This document shows, one piece after another, positions 18,160 through 26,996 of a DNA stretch of 46,396 nt (the stretch's first letter is position 1; every line of letters begins with the position of its first letter). This stretch comes from Myxococcales bacterium (GTDB lineage Bacteria; Myxococcota_A; UBA9160; UBA4427): NCBI GenBank assembly GCA_022563535.1, contig JADFNE010000005.1, forward strand, positions 1-46,396, read 5' to 3'. The notes beneath the pieces were generated by a model, which was not told where the DNA came from, did not search any database, and saw nothing but the letters and a program-made list of their open reading frames with translations. Made by a program: the position numbers and the translations under genes.

Positions 18160-18208
18160 AGGTTTCCAGTGGCTCGGGCTGTCGCCCGACCCCTCACTGC
18201 ATCTGCAG

Positions 18209-19594
18209 TTACGGCTCCAGAATCGGATGCAACCGCAATGCAGGCTGAGTTTCCCGCAGTCGCTTGAGCGCCCGCGCTTCCAACTGCCGGACACGTTCTC
18301 GGCTCAGCCCAAGCGTCTGGCCGATTTGCTCGAGGGTGTGCTCCTCTTCGCCCGCAAGGCCGTAGCGCAGCCGCAGGATCAGTTGTTCGCGTGGGGTGAG
18401 TGAACCGATCAACGTGCCCACGCCGGTGCGCAAGCGATCGTTGTCCATTCCGCCGTCGGGCATCGCGCCCTGCTGGTCCGCAACGAAGTCCTCGAGCCGC
18501 TTTTCGGTGCCCGAAACGTTCGATTCGAGCGAGATTGCCTCTCGGGACAATCGATCCAATGCCTCCAGGGCTTCGGTGTCGGTACCCAGCGCCGGAGCGA
18601 GTTCGGCCGGGGTGGGTTCGCGACCCAACTTGCCGGTCAACTCTGCGCGAACCCGCTGGCTTCGCTGGAGCCGATCGTGCACATGAGACGGAAGGCGAAT
18701 GGTCCGTGAGTGATTCTGAATCGCTCGAACCAGTGCCTGTCGAATCCACCAAACCGCGTAGGTCGAGAACTTGAAGCCGCGTCGATGATCGAATTTCTCA
18801 ACCGCCCGGATCAGACCGAGATTTCCTTCCTGAATCAAATCGGGAAAGGAGAGGCCGAGATTTCGGTAGTCCTTGGCGATGGCCACAACCAACTTCAGGT
18901 TGTGCTCGATGAAACGGTTCTTGACCGTGGTCATCTGCTCCTGAGCATCTTCGACGTCTTCCGCGAGCTTGAGCATGCGCGCCTTGTCGACGCCCGTCTC
19001 ATCCTCGAGTTCGGCCAGACGCTTGGTCCGCCTGCGAGTCTTGCGAATCTCTCGCGCCAGGGTCAGCGCGTTTTCTCGCAACTCGACCAGCAACACCAGG
19101 GAAAGGCGAGCGTTGTGCATTTCCTTCGAGATTTTGCCGTCGACCTTCGCCAGGTCGGAGTTGTAATCGCCGGCGGCGGCCTCGTGGTGCTCCGCTCGCG
19201 TCGCCAGCAGAACTCGCAACTTCTTGACCGCTCGTTCGACTCGTGCGGCGATCTCGCCGGTCTCTTCATCCCCCACCGACTCGGAAAGTTTCGCACCGGT
19301 GTGGGACAGGGCGCGGAGCGCGTCCCAGCGTGAAACCACGTGTCGAGCAGAACTCGGCACTAAGTAAAGAGCATCGCGCAGGGCCGCAGTGGCCGCTTCG
19401 AGGTCCTTCGCGAGGAAGACCTCTTCTTCGCGCTTCAACGTGCGGGTACCGCCGATCTCCTGGAAGTACGACTCCAGCGGTCGCCGTTCGCGACCGGGAT
19501 CGAGTTCTTCCGCCGAGACGACGGGTGTCGCCCCTGTCACAGCCTGCCGGCCGTCATCTTTCGAGGTTGTCTCAACCTGCTGTTCCGCTTTCAA
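18209..19594 (-). CDS. RNA polymerase sigma-70 family factor (RpoD/RpoS-like, group 2 candidate)
   Basis: The 461-residue sigma factor carries region 1.2 ([20 protein letters not shown]), a non-conserved spacer of roughly 150 residues, and region 2 ([57 protein letters not shown]). Region 3 ([10 protein letters not shown]) and region 4 with a helix-turn-helix ([20 protein letters not shown]) complete it. It lacks a long region 1.1, so it is more likely an alternative group-2 factor than the housekeeping RpoD, though it is longer than a typical RpoS. The TTG start at 19594 has GTGAGG just upstream. Control and target genes cannot be told from sequence. A terminator hairpin follows it. Confidence 0.85.
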   Translation of the reverse strand: MKAEQQVETTSKDDGRQAVTGATPVVSAEELDPGRERRPLESYFQEIGGTRTLKREEEVFLAKDLEAATAALRDALYLVPSSARHVVSRWDALRALSHTGAKLSESVGDEETGEIAARVERAVKKLRVLLATRAEHHEAAAGDYNSDLAKVDGKISKEMHNARLSLVLLVELRENALTLAREIRKTRRRTKRLAELEDETGVDKARMLKLAEDVEDAQEQMTTVKNRFIEHNLKLVVAIAKDYRNLGLSFPDLIQEGNLGLIRAVEKFDHRRGFKFSTYAVWWIRQALVRAIQNHSRTIRLPSHVHDRLQRSQRVRAELTGKLGREPTPAELAPALGTDTEALEALDRLSREAISLESNVSGTEKRLEDFVADQQGAMPDGGMDNDRLRTGVGTLIGSLTPREQLILRLRYGLAGEEEHTLEQIGQTLGLSRERVRQLEARALKRLRETQPALRLHPILEP

Positions 19595-20750
19595 TTCCTC
19601 ACCCCTTCGGCTTGTCAGTGCACTTCCAATAATTGGATCGGATACCGCCTGAATCGCGCCGGTTCTATTGCTTGGTTGGTTGCGTTCTGTTCCTTGTCTA
19701 TGTACGTACAGAGCCTGACCGTGTTACTGCGCCCGGTACCGGTTCTGGTTTTTGTCTTTCTCAATTCATGTTGCCGCTATGCTGGGTCGAACCGTCTTTT
19801 TTGATCCGCCTCTGGCGGAAACATCGGGGACGTGGGACGAGAGCCAGCTTGCGCGCGGTGTCTTATGTCCAGTCTTTCATTCAGTCTTCGACTCATCAAT
19901 CTCGGTCATGCGCAAACCTGCGCTTTCTTGGTGATTGATGGATCCAAATACGGCACACTAGATGTGATGCTGACCACGTGAATTGAGCGCTTGTTCGATC
20001 GTGGCCGCCCCCATCGGCGTCGCGATCTTCTGGTCTCGTGGTTCCAATTGCGGTGTCGTCGACCGTCTCACCTCGTGGGCATTGCCCGCTGCTTGGGGCG
20101 CGTCAAGCGACCTCGGAGTTTGAAGGCTCAGCGCCTAGTTTGCCAGCATTAATTTGGCTGTCGGACGAAAACCTTGCGGTTCCTCGGTTCTCAGGTCTTC
20201 CTACGGAATTAAGTAGGAGCTTGTTCCGGTGCTTTTGGAGACAACCTGACCCTGGTCGGGCAAATTCTGCCTACAAAATGGAACTCCGATGATGCTTCCC
20301 GGGCTGTCTTTATACCCAAGACTCGCCGATGACCGCAAGTGTCGTCTTAACTATTTGATTCTCCTTTAGTATTACAGCACCTAACTCAGTGCTATGAGCG
20401 GCGCCTCAGAGCTTCGTACAATTACGGGGTCTTTTGCCCACATGCTTCTTCATCGGACCGGCACCCCCTTACCCCAAGAGATTCCTTGTCGCGTTTGTCA
20501 ACCGGGTGCTTTTTACAACATCTCTGTAATAAGGCCAAGAAGCCTCTATCTTAAGGTGGCCGTGGAGCCCGGGCTGGTGACGAGAGAATCAATCCTGCAA
20601 CGAATTCAAACGGTCCAGGTAGTCTGATTCCGGTCGTGGCTCTGAGTTCGCCATAAAATCCGTAAATCTGGCGTCCCCGCGGGTTTTGCGCTGGGGCCAG
20701 GTCCGAAGGATTCCCGTGCAGGTCTCGCTCAATTCGTCACACTGCGCGCG
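19595..20750. other. Long AT-richer intergenic region without a convincing gene
   Basis: About 1.15 kb between the divergent sigma-factor and ArgA-like genes. Base composition looks clearly lower in GC than the flanks, and the short open frames (such as 19633-19938, 20038-20292 and 20394-20627) lack ribosome sites and recognisable domains. A TGTACGTACA palindrome lies near 19710-19720 upstream of the sigma gene. It may hold promoters, a decayed gene or an unannotated RNA. I cannot support any of these. Confidence 0.5.
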
Positions 20751-21866
20751 GTGGAGTCCAATTCTCAAATACCTGTTCCGTTCTCTGAACGAGACTTTTA
20801 TCTCGCCGAATTTCGCGGGCGCACCCTCGCAATCGCCCTGCCTGAAGAGCCCGCGGTCGCCGGAGAAGATCGTCTGGTAGTGGAACAGGTCCTGGCCGAC
20901 CTCGCCGCCAACGACACCCGGGTGATCTTGCTGGGAGCTGATACACGGCTGCTGAGCGAGTTTTCAGGCACGGCTGCGCTCGAGACACTCGGCTCCGATT
21001 GGGTGGGGACGGCGTGGCGCCAGCTTCAGAAGCATCCGTCGATCGGTCTCGTGGGCTCGCCCGGCGAGAGCCTGCCCGCACTGTGTTCCCGGGTCACCCT
21101 CGAGCTCAAACTGGCCAAGCTCGTGTGGCTCGGAAGCCGCGGTGTGTTGTGGCTGCCGGAAGGACGGCGGCGGTCGTTGGTTGATCTGGCCGATCTCGCC
21201 GAACTCTGTGCGCCAGCGCTGGGATCCGGAGAGGGGACTGAAGCAGCTGCGGCTGCTGGAGACCTCGATGTCGAGTTGTTGCGCGAGATCGAAAAAATGA
21301 TCTCCGGCGGACTCGCTTCGGTCAGCGCGTGTCTACCCGGTGCGCTCGCAGACGAGCTCTTTACCTATGTGGGCTCGGGCACCTTCTATTCGCCCGAGGG
21401 ATACACCGAAGTGCGGGCGCTCGCTCTCGACGAATACGACGCGGCAGAGAACTTGATACAGCGGGGTATCGAAGAAGAATATCTGCTGTTTCGGTCCGAT
21501 CGAGAGGTCGAACTCGCGCTGACCAACGGATTCGGGGCCTTCGTCGAAGGGCGCTACCTCGCTGGAATTTGCGCGCTGTTGCCCTATCCCGAGGATCGGG
21601 CCGGAGAGATCGCCTCGCTCTATGCGCTCACGCGATTTCTCGGAGAAGGTGTCGGCGCTCATCTGCTCCGGTTTGCGGTCTCTCGCGCGAAAGACCAGGG
21701 CATGAAGTACGTATTTGCCTGCACGACGTCGCCCCGGGTCGTTGACTTCTTTCGCCGAGCAGGCTTTTGCACTGCGTCCCACGCTGAGTTGCCCGACGCC
21801 AAATGGAATGCGTACAACCCGGACCGCCTCGGGGAGATTCGCTGTCTCAGGCTGGACCTGGACTGA
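20751..21866 (+). CDS. ArgA-like amino-acid N-acetyltransferase (short AAK-like region plus GNAT)
   Basis: This 371-residue protein has the ArgA layout in reduced form. An N-terminal amino-acid-kinase-like half (about 1-215, ending in ISGGLASVSACLPGALADEL, which matches the 'nGGv.rvhll.g..dgalL.EL' end of the kinase fold) precedes a GNAT domain (about 216-371). The GNAT part includes YLAGICALLPYP, FLGEGVGAHLLRFAVSRA (acetyl-CoA loop) and VVDFFRRAGF. ArgA makes N-acetylglutamate in arginine synthesis. Here the kinase-like half is about 70 residues shorter than in ArgA and may not bind arginine. The GTG at 20751 has no clear Shine-Dalgarno, so the start is uncertain. It is convergent with rnpB. 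No arg genes are nearby. Confidence 0.65.
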   Translation: MESNSQIPVPFSERDFYLAEFRGRTLAIALPEEPAVAGEDRLVVEQVLADLAANDTRVILLGADTRLLSEFSGTAALETLGSDWVGTAWRQLQKHPSIGLVGSPGESLPALCSRVTLELKLAKLVWLGSRGVLWLPEGRRRSLVDLADLAELCAPALGSGEGTEAAAAAGDLDVELLREIEKMISGGLASVSACLPGALADELFTYVGSGTFYSPEGYTEVRALALDEYDAAENLIQRGIEEEYLLFRSDREVELALTNGFGAFVEGRYLAGICALLPYPEDRAGEIASLYALTRFLGEGVGAHLLRFAVSRAKDQGMKYVFACTTSPRVVDFFRRAGFCTASHAELPDAKWNAYNPDRLGEIRCLRLDLD

Positions 21867-21959
21867 TCGGGTCGAGGGAGTTCCGGGGCAAAATGTGGGA
21901 GCCCAGCGGGAATGATCGATTTCTCGACTTCCTCCCGCCGGGTCCTGACCCATTCAATC

Positions 21960-22423
21960 GGCCAGCAGTGGACTGTAAGCCGGGTCCTGTTCTGCAAAGG
22001 GCTCTCGCCCTCCACAGTGAGGATCATTCATCTAGGCGACACGTTGCCGTGCCGCTCGAGCGCTCTCACCCGGATACCCTAGATCGGCGCGAGCCGATCT
22101 ATTAGGACGGGTCATCCTCTACGGTATCCCTATTCGAGCTTGCTCCGGGAAGGGCTTGCCTCGCCGCCGGTCACCCGGCTGTCGCGCGTGGGCTCTTACC
22201 CCACGATTTCAACCTTACCTGTGCTGGGTTGGCGCGAAGCGCCAACCCGAACGGCAAGCTCAATTGAACTTGCAGTTACAAAGCCATCGGCGGTGTGATT
22301 TCTGTTGCGCTTTCCCTCGGGTTGCCCCGGGTCGCTGTTAGCGACTTCCCCACCCTGCGGAGCCCGGACTTTCCTCCCGCGAACGATAAGTGTCCGCCGG
22401 CGATCCTCCGTCCACCTCCAACG
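21960..22423 (-). ncRNA. rnpB: RNase P RNA (bacterial type A)
   Basis: RNase P RNA is the catalytic subunit that matures tRNA 5' ends. On the minus strand the universally conserved GAGGAAAGTCCGGGCTCC lies at 22359-22376 and the matching 3' block CCCGGCTTAC lies near 21973-21984. P1 forms from the ends, with GTGGAC near 22410-22415 pairing with GTCCAC near 21968-21973. A GGTTGGCGCGAAGCGCCAACC hairpin (about 22225-22247) fits the P12 arm. At about 460 nt it is longer than the E. coli RNA (377 nt). Ends are approximate. It is convergent with the ArgA-like gene, and divergent from the quinone oxidoreductase gene. Confidence 0.93.
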
Positions 22424-22612
22424 GGCGAGAACGTAACCCATGCCCCGGAATAGCGCGCCGCGCTGGCTCTGGGGAATGGGGCGGTCGGAGCCTCGAAATG
22501 AGTTCGTTCCTGAGGGTTTTTGAACGCGGGCTAGTGTTGGGAGCCAATTGAATGGTATCTGTGACCCGGGCCCGCGGGTCGAGAAGAGCAAAATTTCGCA
22601 GAGGAGTCGGTT

Positions 22613-23593
22613 TTGAAGGCCATCACGATAGAAGAACCCGGTGACGAGTCGTGCATGAAGCTCGCAGAGGTCGAAGCACCGGCGATGCGTCCCGGGTGCG
22701 TGCGCATCCGCGTAGCGGCAACCTCGGTCAACCGCGCTGATCTGCTGCAGCGTCAGGGGCTTTATCCTCCACCTCCCGGTGCCTCTCCGATCTTGGGACT
22801 CGAATGCGCAGGTGAGGTCATCGAAATTGCCGACGATGCCGCGGATTTTGCAGTCGGTGATCGCGTGATGGCTTTGCTCTCCGGAGGGGGATACGCCGAA
22901 GAAGTCGTCGTCGCAGCGGGCAGTGTGATGCGGATTCCAGAGAGACTCAGCTACCTGGAGGCGGCTGGGTTTTCCGAGGTCTTCCTGACGGTCTTCCTCA
23001 ATGTGTTTCAACTCGCCGGACTCCCCGACGGAGGTAGCGCCCTGGTACACGGGGGAGGCAGCGGCATTGGCACGGCCTTCATCCAACTCGTGAAGGCCGC
23101 GGGAGCGACTTGTGTCGTGACCGCGGGCAGTGATGAAAAGTGCGAGCGTTGTCTGGATCTCGGTGCCGATGTCGCGGTCAACTATCGCACGGGCGACTTT
23201 GTCGCGGCGGCGCGCGAGGCGACGGGAGGTGACGGAGTCGATGTAATTCTCGATTCGATCGGCGGTCCCTATTTGGGACAGAACCTGAGTAGTCTCGCGA
23301 CCGGCGGGCGGCTTGTGCTGATCGGCTTGATGGGTGGTGCCAAGGCAGAAATATCACTCGGCCAACTTTTGCTCAAGCGACTTCAGATCATGGGTTCGAC
23401 CCTGCGCGGCCGCACAGACCTCGAAAAGGCTGCAATCGTTCAAGGCCTGATGGCTCGCTTTGCAGACGCCCTCGAGAACGGCGCGATCGGCCCGGTCGTG
23501 GACCGGGTGTTGCCCTTGGAGCAAGCGCCCGAGGCCCATCGGGTCATGAAAGCCGGTGAACACTTTGGCAAGGTGGTGCTCTCGCTTTCCTAG
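22613..23593 (+). CDS. NAD(P)H-quinone oxidoreductase, PIG3/QOR type (MDR superfamily)
   Basis: The 326-residue zinc-independent medium-chain dehydrogenase has the PIG3-type N terminus (VNRADLLQRQGLYPPPPGAS followed by GLECAGEV). It has a Rossmann domain with LVHGGGSGIGTAFIQLVKA near residues 144-162, and it ends with a typical EAHRVMKAGEHFGKVVL. The family reduces quinones with NADPH. The catalytic Zn ligands of alcohol dehydrogenases are absent. The TTG start at 22613 is supported by GAGGAG 6 nt upstream. It is followed 89 nt later by ndk in the same direction. Confidence 0.88.
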   Translation: MKAITIEEPGDESCMKLAEVEAPAMRPGCVRIRVAATSVNRADLLQRQGLYPPPPGASPILGLECAGEVIEIADDAADFAVGDRVMALLSGGGYAEEVVVAAGSVMRIPERLSYLEAAGFSEVFLTVFLNVFQLAGLPDGGSALVHGGGSGIGTAFIQLVKAAGATCVVTAGSDEKCERCLDLGADVAVNYRTGDFVAAAREATGGDGVDVILDSIGGPYLGQNLSSLATGGRLVLIGLMGGAKAEISLGQLLLKRLQIMGSTLRGRTDLEKAAIVQGLMARFADALENGAIGPVVDRVLPLEQAPEAHRVMKAGEHFGKVVLSLS

Positions 23594-23682
23594 CGATAGT
23601 GCAGCCGCTACGTTACCGGCCCGCGAAAGGGGAGAGGCAAACACAAGCGTCCGCCAGGTGACGGCGCGAGCAGAGGAATTTC

Positions 23683-24123
23683 ATGGCGAAGCAACAACGA
23701 ACATTTGGAATCATCAAGCCGGACGCCGTCGCGGCGGGCAGTGCGGGGAAGATTCTCGCGAAGATCGACGAAAGTGGTCTCAAAATCATTGCAATGAAAC
23801 TGATGAGACTGAGCGAAGCCCAGGCGCAGGGCTTCTACGCCGTTCACAAGGAGCGGCCATTTTTCGGAGATCTGGTCAAATTCATGACGGAAGGGCCGGT
23901 CGTCGCGATCGTCATGGAAGGCGATGACGCCATCGCTCGCTGGCGCGATTTGATGGGCCCCACCAACTCTGAAGAGGCGCCCGCCGGAACGATTCGCGGC
24001 GACTTCGGCACCGACATCGAACGCAATGCATCCCACGGCAGCGATGCCCCGGAAACCGCGAATCTAGAAATTTCCTATTTCTTCAATGCGATGGAAATTC
24101 AGGCCCCGAGCGAGGCGCTCTAG
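23683..24123 (+). CDS. ndk: Nucleoside diphosphate kinase
   Basis: Ndk moves the gamma-phosphate from ATP to other nucleoside diphosphates through a phosphohistidine. The 146-residue length is standard. [12 protein letters not shown] near the N terminus binds the nucleotide, [14 protein letters not shown] is the central core, and [19 protein letters not shown] carries the active-site His in NASHGSD. The ATG at 23683 has GAGGAA about 5 nt upstream. The C terminus extends a few residues past the usual end (EIQAPSEAL). It may share a transcript with the upstream quinone oxidoreductase gene. Confidence 0.96.
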   Translation: MAKQQRTFGIIKPDAVAAGSAGKILAKIDESGLKIIAMKLMRLSEAQAQGFYAVHKERPFFGDLVKFMTEGPVVAIVMEGDDAIARWRDLMGPTNSEEAPAGTIRGDFGTDIERNASHGSDAPETANLEISYFFNAMEIQAPSEAL

Positions 24124-24165
24124 CACCTCAAGGGCGGACCGGAAGGGCGATATCTCAGCGAAATC

Positions 24166-24252
24166 TCAGGCGTATGCCCGGGCCATCAGTAGCAGCAGGC
24201 CGACATAGGTGACGGCCAACCACAGATTGTGACTTCGAAGTGCGCGGCTCAC
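24166..24252 (-). CDS. Possible 28-residue single-span membrane peptide
   Basis: GTG 24252 to TGA 24166 encodes 28 residues: a short basic N terminus, then LWLAVTYVGLLLLMA as a hydrophobic span, and a polar end. GGGGGAG lies 6 nt before the GTG, a near-ideal ribosome site. It sits alone in the 431-nt gap between ndk and the crotonase gene, pointing back at ndk. Small proteins of this type are common, but nothing here proves translation. Confidence 0.35.
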   Translation of the reverse strand: MSRALRSHNLWLAVTYVGLLLLMARAYA

Positions 24253-24554
24253 GAGAGCTCCCCCCTGTGATTCTTTTCGAACGATCCTCGGTTCTCGCGA
24301 TGTGCTGACGACTTATTGTTGCATCGTCGTTGCGCGGGAACTTAGAGTCTCTTTCGCGTTTCATCCAATGTTCTTTAGGTATCGGGCGAAATAAAATTCT
24401 CAATGTGGCAGAAGTCACATGAGAAGAGACGATTCGATGCTGGGTGTGATGGATTTACGCTGGGAGACGGCGAGAATCGTCAATTTGGTGTCCATTGGAC
24501 GGAACTCGAGAGACGTCTGCGCCATCTATCCACATTAGGTACTGACGAAACAGG
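24253..24554. other. Intergenic stretch between ndk/small ORF and the crotonase gene
   Basis: About 300 nt of moderately AT-rich DNA. It could hold the promoter for the 28-residue peptide on the minus strand and the 3' end of the crotonase transcript. I see no convincing hairpin terminator, tRNA or further gene. Confidence 0.4.
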
Positions 24555-25388
24555 TCAACGCCCCTCGAATTCGGGTGTGCGGCGCTCCAGTGCTGCGGCG
24601 AGCCCCTCCAGCATGTCATCACTCTCGAAACAAGTCGCTTGCTCGGACGATTCGAAGTCCAACTGGGCGGCCAGATCGACTTCGGGCGAGTGGGCGAGGC
24701 CCTTTTTGAGGGAGCGGACGGCCACAGGAGAGCAGCTGGCGATTTCCCGGGCAACTTTCAGGGTCGCGGGCAGTACTTCGGCCGCCGGCAGGCAGCGGCT
24801 GGCGAGTCCCAGTGCGGCGGCCTCCTCTCCAGTCACCGTACGGCTCGTGTAGAGCAATTCAGCGGCCAGGGACGGGCCGATCAGGCGGGGCAGGGTCCAG
24901 GAAACGCCCATGCCCGGGTGCAGCCCGAGTTTGGTGAAGTTGAGCCCCAGTTTGGCTTCTCGGGCGACGTAGCGAATGTCGCAGGCGAGGGCGACGCCCA
25001 GCCCGGCCCCGATCGCATGGCCGTTGATCGCCGCCAGAGTCGGGACGGGCAGCGTGCGGAGCGACAGGAAGAGTTCGTAGAACGATCGCATGAAGGCCTG
25101 GATCGACGCTCGCGCATCGCCTCGTCGGGCCTGCTGGGCGAGTCCCTCGATCATGTCGAGGTCACCCCCGGCAGAAAATGCGCTGCCGCTTCCGGTGATG
25201 ACGACCGCACGCACGGCCGCGTCGTCCTTCAACCGCTGGATGCAGTCGCGGAACGCTTCGCCCATGGGTTGGGTCATGGCATTGAGATGGGCCTGATCGT
25301 TGAACGTCAGCGTGACGATCTCGTCCTCACACGCCTCGAGAATCCACGCGTCACGATTCGATTCATGGCCCGATAGATTGTCCGTCAC
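24555..25388 (-). CDS. Crotonase-family enoyl-CoA hydratase/isomerase
   Basis: The 277-residue crotonase fold protein shows the oxyanion-hole segments GSAFSAGGDLDMIEG and NGHAIGAGLGVALACDIRY, then LGLHPGMGVSWTLPRLIG. Members act on acyl-CoA thioesters. By my hand alignment the first catalytic Glu of enoyl-CoA hydratases (seven residues before the Pro of the PGxG turn) is replaced by Phe, while the second (in AAELL) is present, so isomerase or another activity is as likely as hydratase. GTG 25388 has GGGAGAAG about 6 nt upstream. It lies just after the ftsZ terminator and is a separate unit. Confidence 0.85.
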   Translation of the reverse strand: MTDNLSGHESNRDAWILEACEDEIVTLTFNDQAHLNAMTQPMGEAFRDCIQRLKDDAAVRAVVITGSGSAFSAGGDLDMIEGLAQQARRGDARASIQAFMRSFYELFLSLRTLPVPTLAAINGHAIGAGLGVALACDIRYVAREAKLGLNFTKLGLHPGMGVSWTLPRLIGPSLAAELLYTSRTVTGEEAAALGLASRCLPAAEVLPATLKVAREIASCSPVAVRSLKKGLAHSPEVDLAAQLDFESSEQATCFESDDMLEGLAAALERRTPEFEGR

Positions 25389-25429
25389 GGCTCTTCTCCC
25401 GACTCGTCACACCAAATCCGCGCGTACGC

Positions 25430-25474
25430 GAAACAAAACAAAACGCACCGGAGAGTAGCGTCCCTCCGGTGCGT
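25430..25474 (-). terminator. Intrinsic terminator of the dcw operon after ftsZ
   Basis: An 11-bp stem, ACGCACCGGAG (25443-25453) with CTCCGGTGCGT (25464-25474), has a 10-nt loop. On the minus strand it is followed by TTTGTTTTGTTT, a clear U tract. It lies 42 nt past the ftsZ stop and should end the long dcw transcript. Confidence 0.9.
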
Positions 25475-25515
25475 CAAGTCGCACGGGTGCAAATACCGAA
25501 CCTTCAGCAGAGGGA

Positions 25516-26880
25516 TTAGTCCTGGGCGCGGCGCAAGAACGCCGGTTCCTCCGGGTCTTCCTCCCGTTCGCTTTGTCTGCGTCGCAGGAACGCCGGAGTA
25601 TCGAGTTCGTCTTCAAAAGGTGAGGCGAACTCCCCCGCGCTCGCCTCCGCGTGTGCCATCTCGTCGGCGCTCATCGGGATGGGTTCGAGTTCCGATTCGT
25701 CAATCTGAGCCGCGGGTTCGCTTTGCCGCTCCTGTTGCGCAACTTCGGATTCCATATGCAGGGACGTGACGTTGGCCGGAGCCGTCAGAGGTGTGCAGAT
25801 CTCGTCGTCGTAGCTGCGCCGCCGAGGTGGTCGCGTTCGCGATTGGACCCCTTCGAGACCGGTCGCAATGACGGTGACCCGGATCTCGTCGTCATCCATG
25901 GTTTCATCGATCACCGCACCGAAGATGATGTTTGCGTCTTCGTGCGCTGCTTCTTGAACCAGTGTCGAGGCTTCGTTTACCTCGAACAAGCTCATGCTTT
26001 CGCTGCCGGTGATGTTGATCAATACGCCGCGCGCTCCCTCGATCGAAAGATCTTCGAGCAACGGGCTCGAGATTGCCGACTGGGCGGCGTCGACCGCACG
26101 CGATTCGCCGCGTCCGATCCCGGTCCCCATCATGGCGACACCGGCTTCGTTCATCACCGTGCGAACATCAGCGAAGTCGAGATTGATCAGGCCGTGGATC
26201 GTGATCAGATCGGAAATGCCGCGAACTGCATTGAGCAAGACATCGTCGGCGAGGGTGAAGGCATCTTGGATACCGGTGTTCTTTCCGGCGAGGGCCAGCA
26301 GGCGCTGGTTGGGAATCGTGATCAGGGTATCGACGACCTGGTGCAGTTCGTCAATTCCGCGATCAGCGTGCTTCGTTCGCACCTTGCCTTCGAACATGAA
26401 AGGTTTGGTGACCACACCCACGGTCAGGGCGCCAATTTCTCGTGCGACTTCCGCGACGATCGGTGCAGCACCGGTTCCGGTTCCGCCGCCCATTCCGGCA
26501 GTCACGAAGATCATGTCGGAGCCTTCGAGAAGCTCTCGCAAGCGCTCCCGCGCCTCGAGGGCAGAAGCGCGACCGCGATCAGGATTGGCTCCACAGCCGA
26601 GACCCCGGGTGACCTCGGCTCCCAACTGAATCTTGATCGGAGCCAGGTTGTGCTTCAAAGCCTGGGCATCCGTGTTCGCGGCGATGAAGTCGACCCCGCG
26701 GAGTCCCGACCGGATCATCGTGTTCAGGGCATTCCCGCCGCCGCCGCCAACCCCGATGACCTTGATCGTCGCCGATTGGTTCGCCGACGCTTCGAATTCC
26801 AGGAATTCCTGCCCGTCGTCCGGGCCGATCTCGAGCAAATCGACAGGTTCGGACTTCTTGTTCCGCTTCTTCTTCGCCAT
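25516..26880 (-). CDS. ftsZ: Cell division protein FtsZ with a doubled C-terminal peptide
   Basis: FtsZ is the tubulin-like GTPase that forms the division ring. The GTPase domain is clear: [20 protein letters not shown], the tubulin signature [10 protein letters not shown] and [11 protein letters not shown]. At 454 residues it is longer than most. There is an N-terminal extension of about 38 residues (basic KKKRNKK, then acidic) and a long acidic linker after the core. The tail holds two C-terminal-peptide-like motifs, TPAFLRRRQ (428-436) and EPAFLRRAQ (445-453). This peptide binds FtsA and other tethers. ATG 26880 follows GGGGAAAG; an in-frame start at 26904 is less likely. It is the last dcw gene, 116 nt after ftsA. 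Confidence 0.97.
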   Translation of the reverse strand: MAKKKRNKKSEPVDLLEIGPDDGQEFLEFEASANQSATIKVIGVGGGGGNALNTMIRSGLRGVDFIAANTDAQALKHNLAPIKIQLGAEVTRGLGCGANPDRGRASALEARERLRELLEGSDMIFVTAGMGGGTGTGAAPIVAEVAREIGALTVGVVTKPFMFEGKVRTKHADRGIDELHQVVDTLITIPNQRLLALAGKNTGIQDAFTLADDVLLNAVRGISDLITIHGLINLDFADVRTVMNEAGVAMMGTGIGRGESRAVDAAQSAISSPLLEDLSIEGARGVLINITGSESMSLFEVNEASTLVQEAAHEDANIIFGAVIDETMDDDEIRVTVIATGLEGVQSRTRPPRRRSYDDEICTPLTAPANVTSLHMESEVAQQERQSEPAAQIDESELEPIPMSADEMAHAEASAGEFASPFEDELDTPAFLRRRQSEREEDPEEPAFLRRAQD

Positions 26881-26996
26881 TTCTTTCCCCCTACGCGCTC
26901 TCAATGGCTCGTGCGCGCTAAATGTAACACCAAATTAAGTTTTTGTGCCCATTCTTTTCTGCCGGTCGGGTTGGAAATTGGGGGGTCGACTCGAAG

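Noticed and set aside
20394-20627. 77-codon frame in the AT-richer gap
   Set aside because: No Shine-Dalgarno, no recognisable motif and no neighbour context; could be chance, so it is only mentioned in the gap description.
22225-22247. Strong hairpin that looked like a terminator
   Set aside because: It lies inside the RNase P RNA and fits the P12 arm of that RNA.
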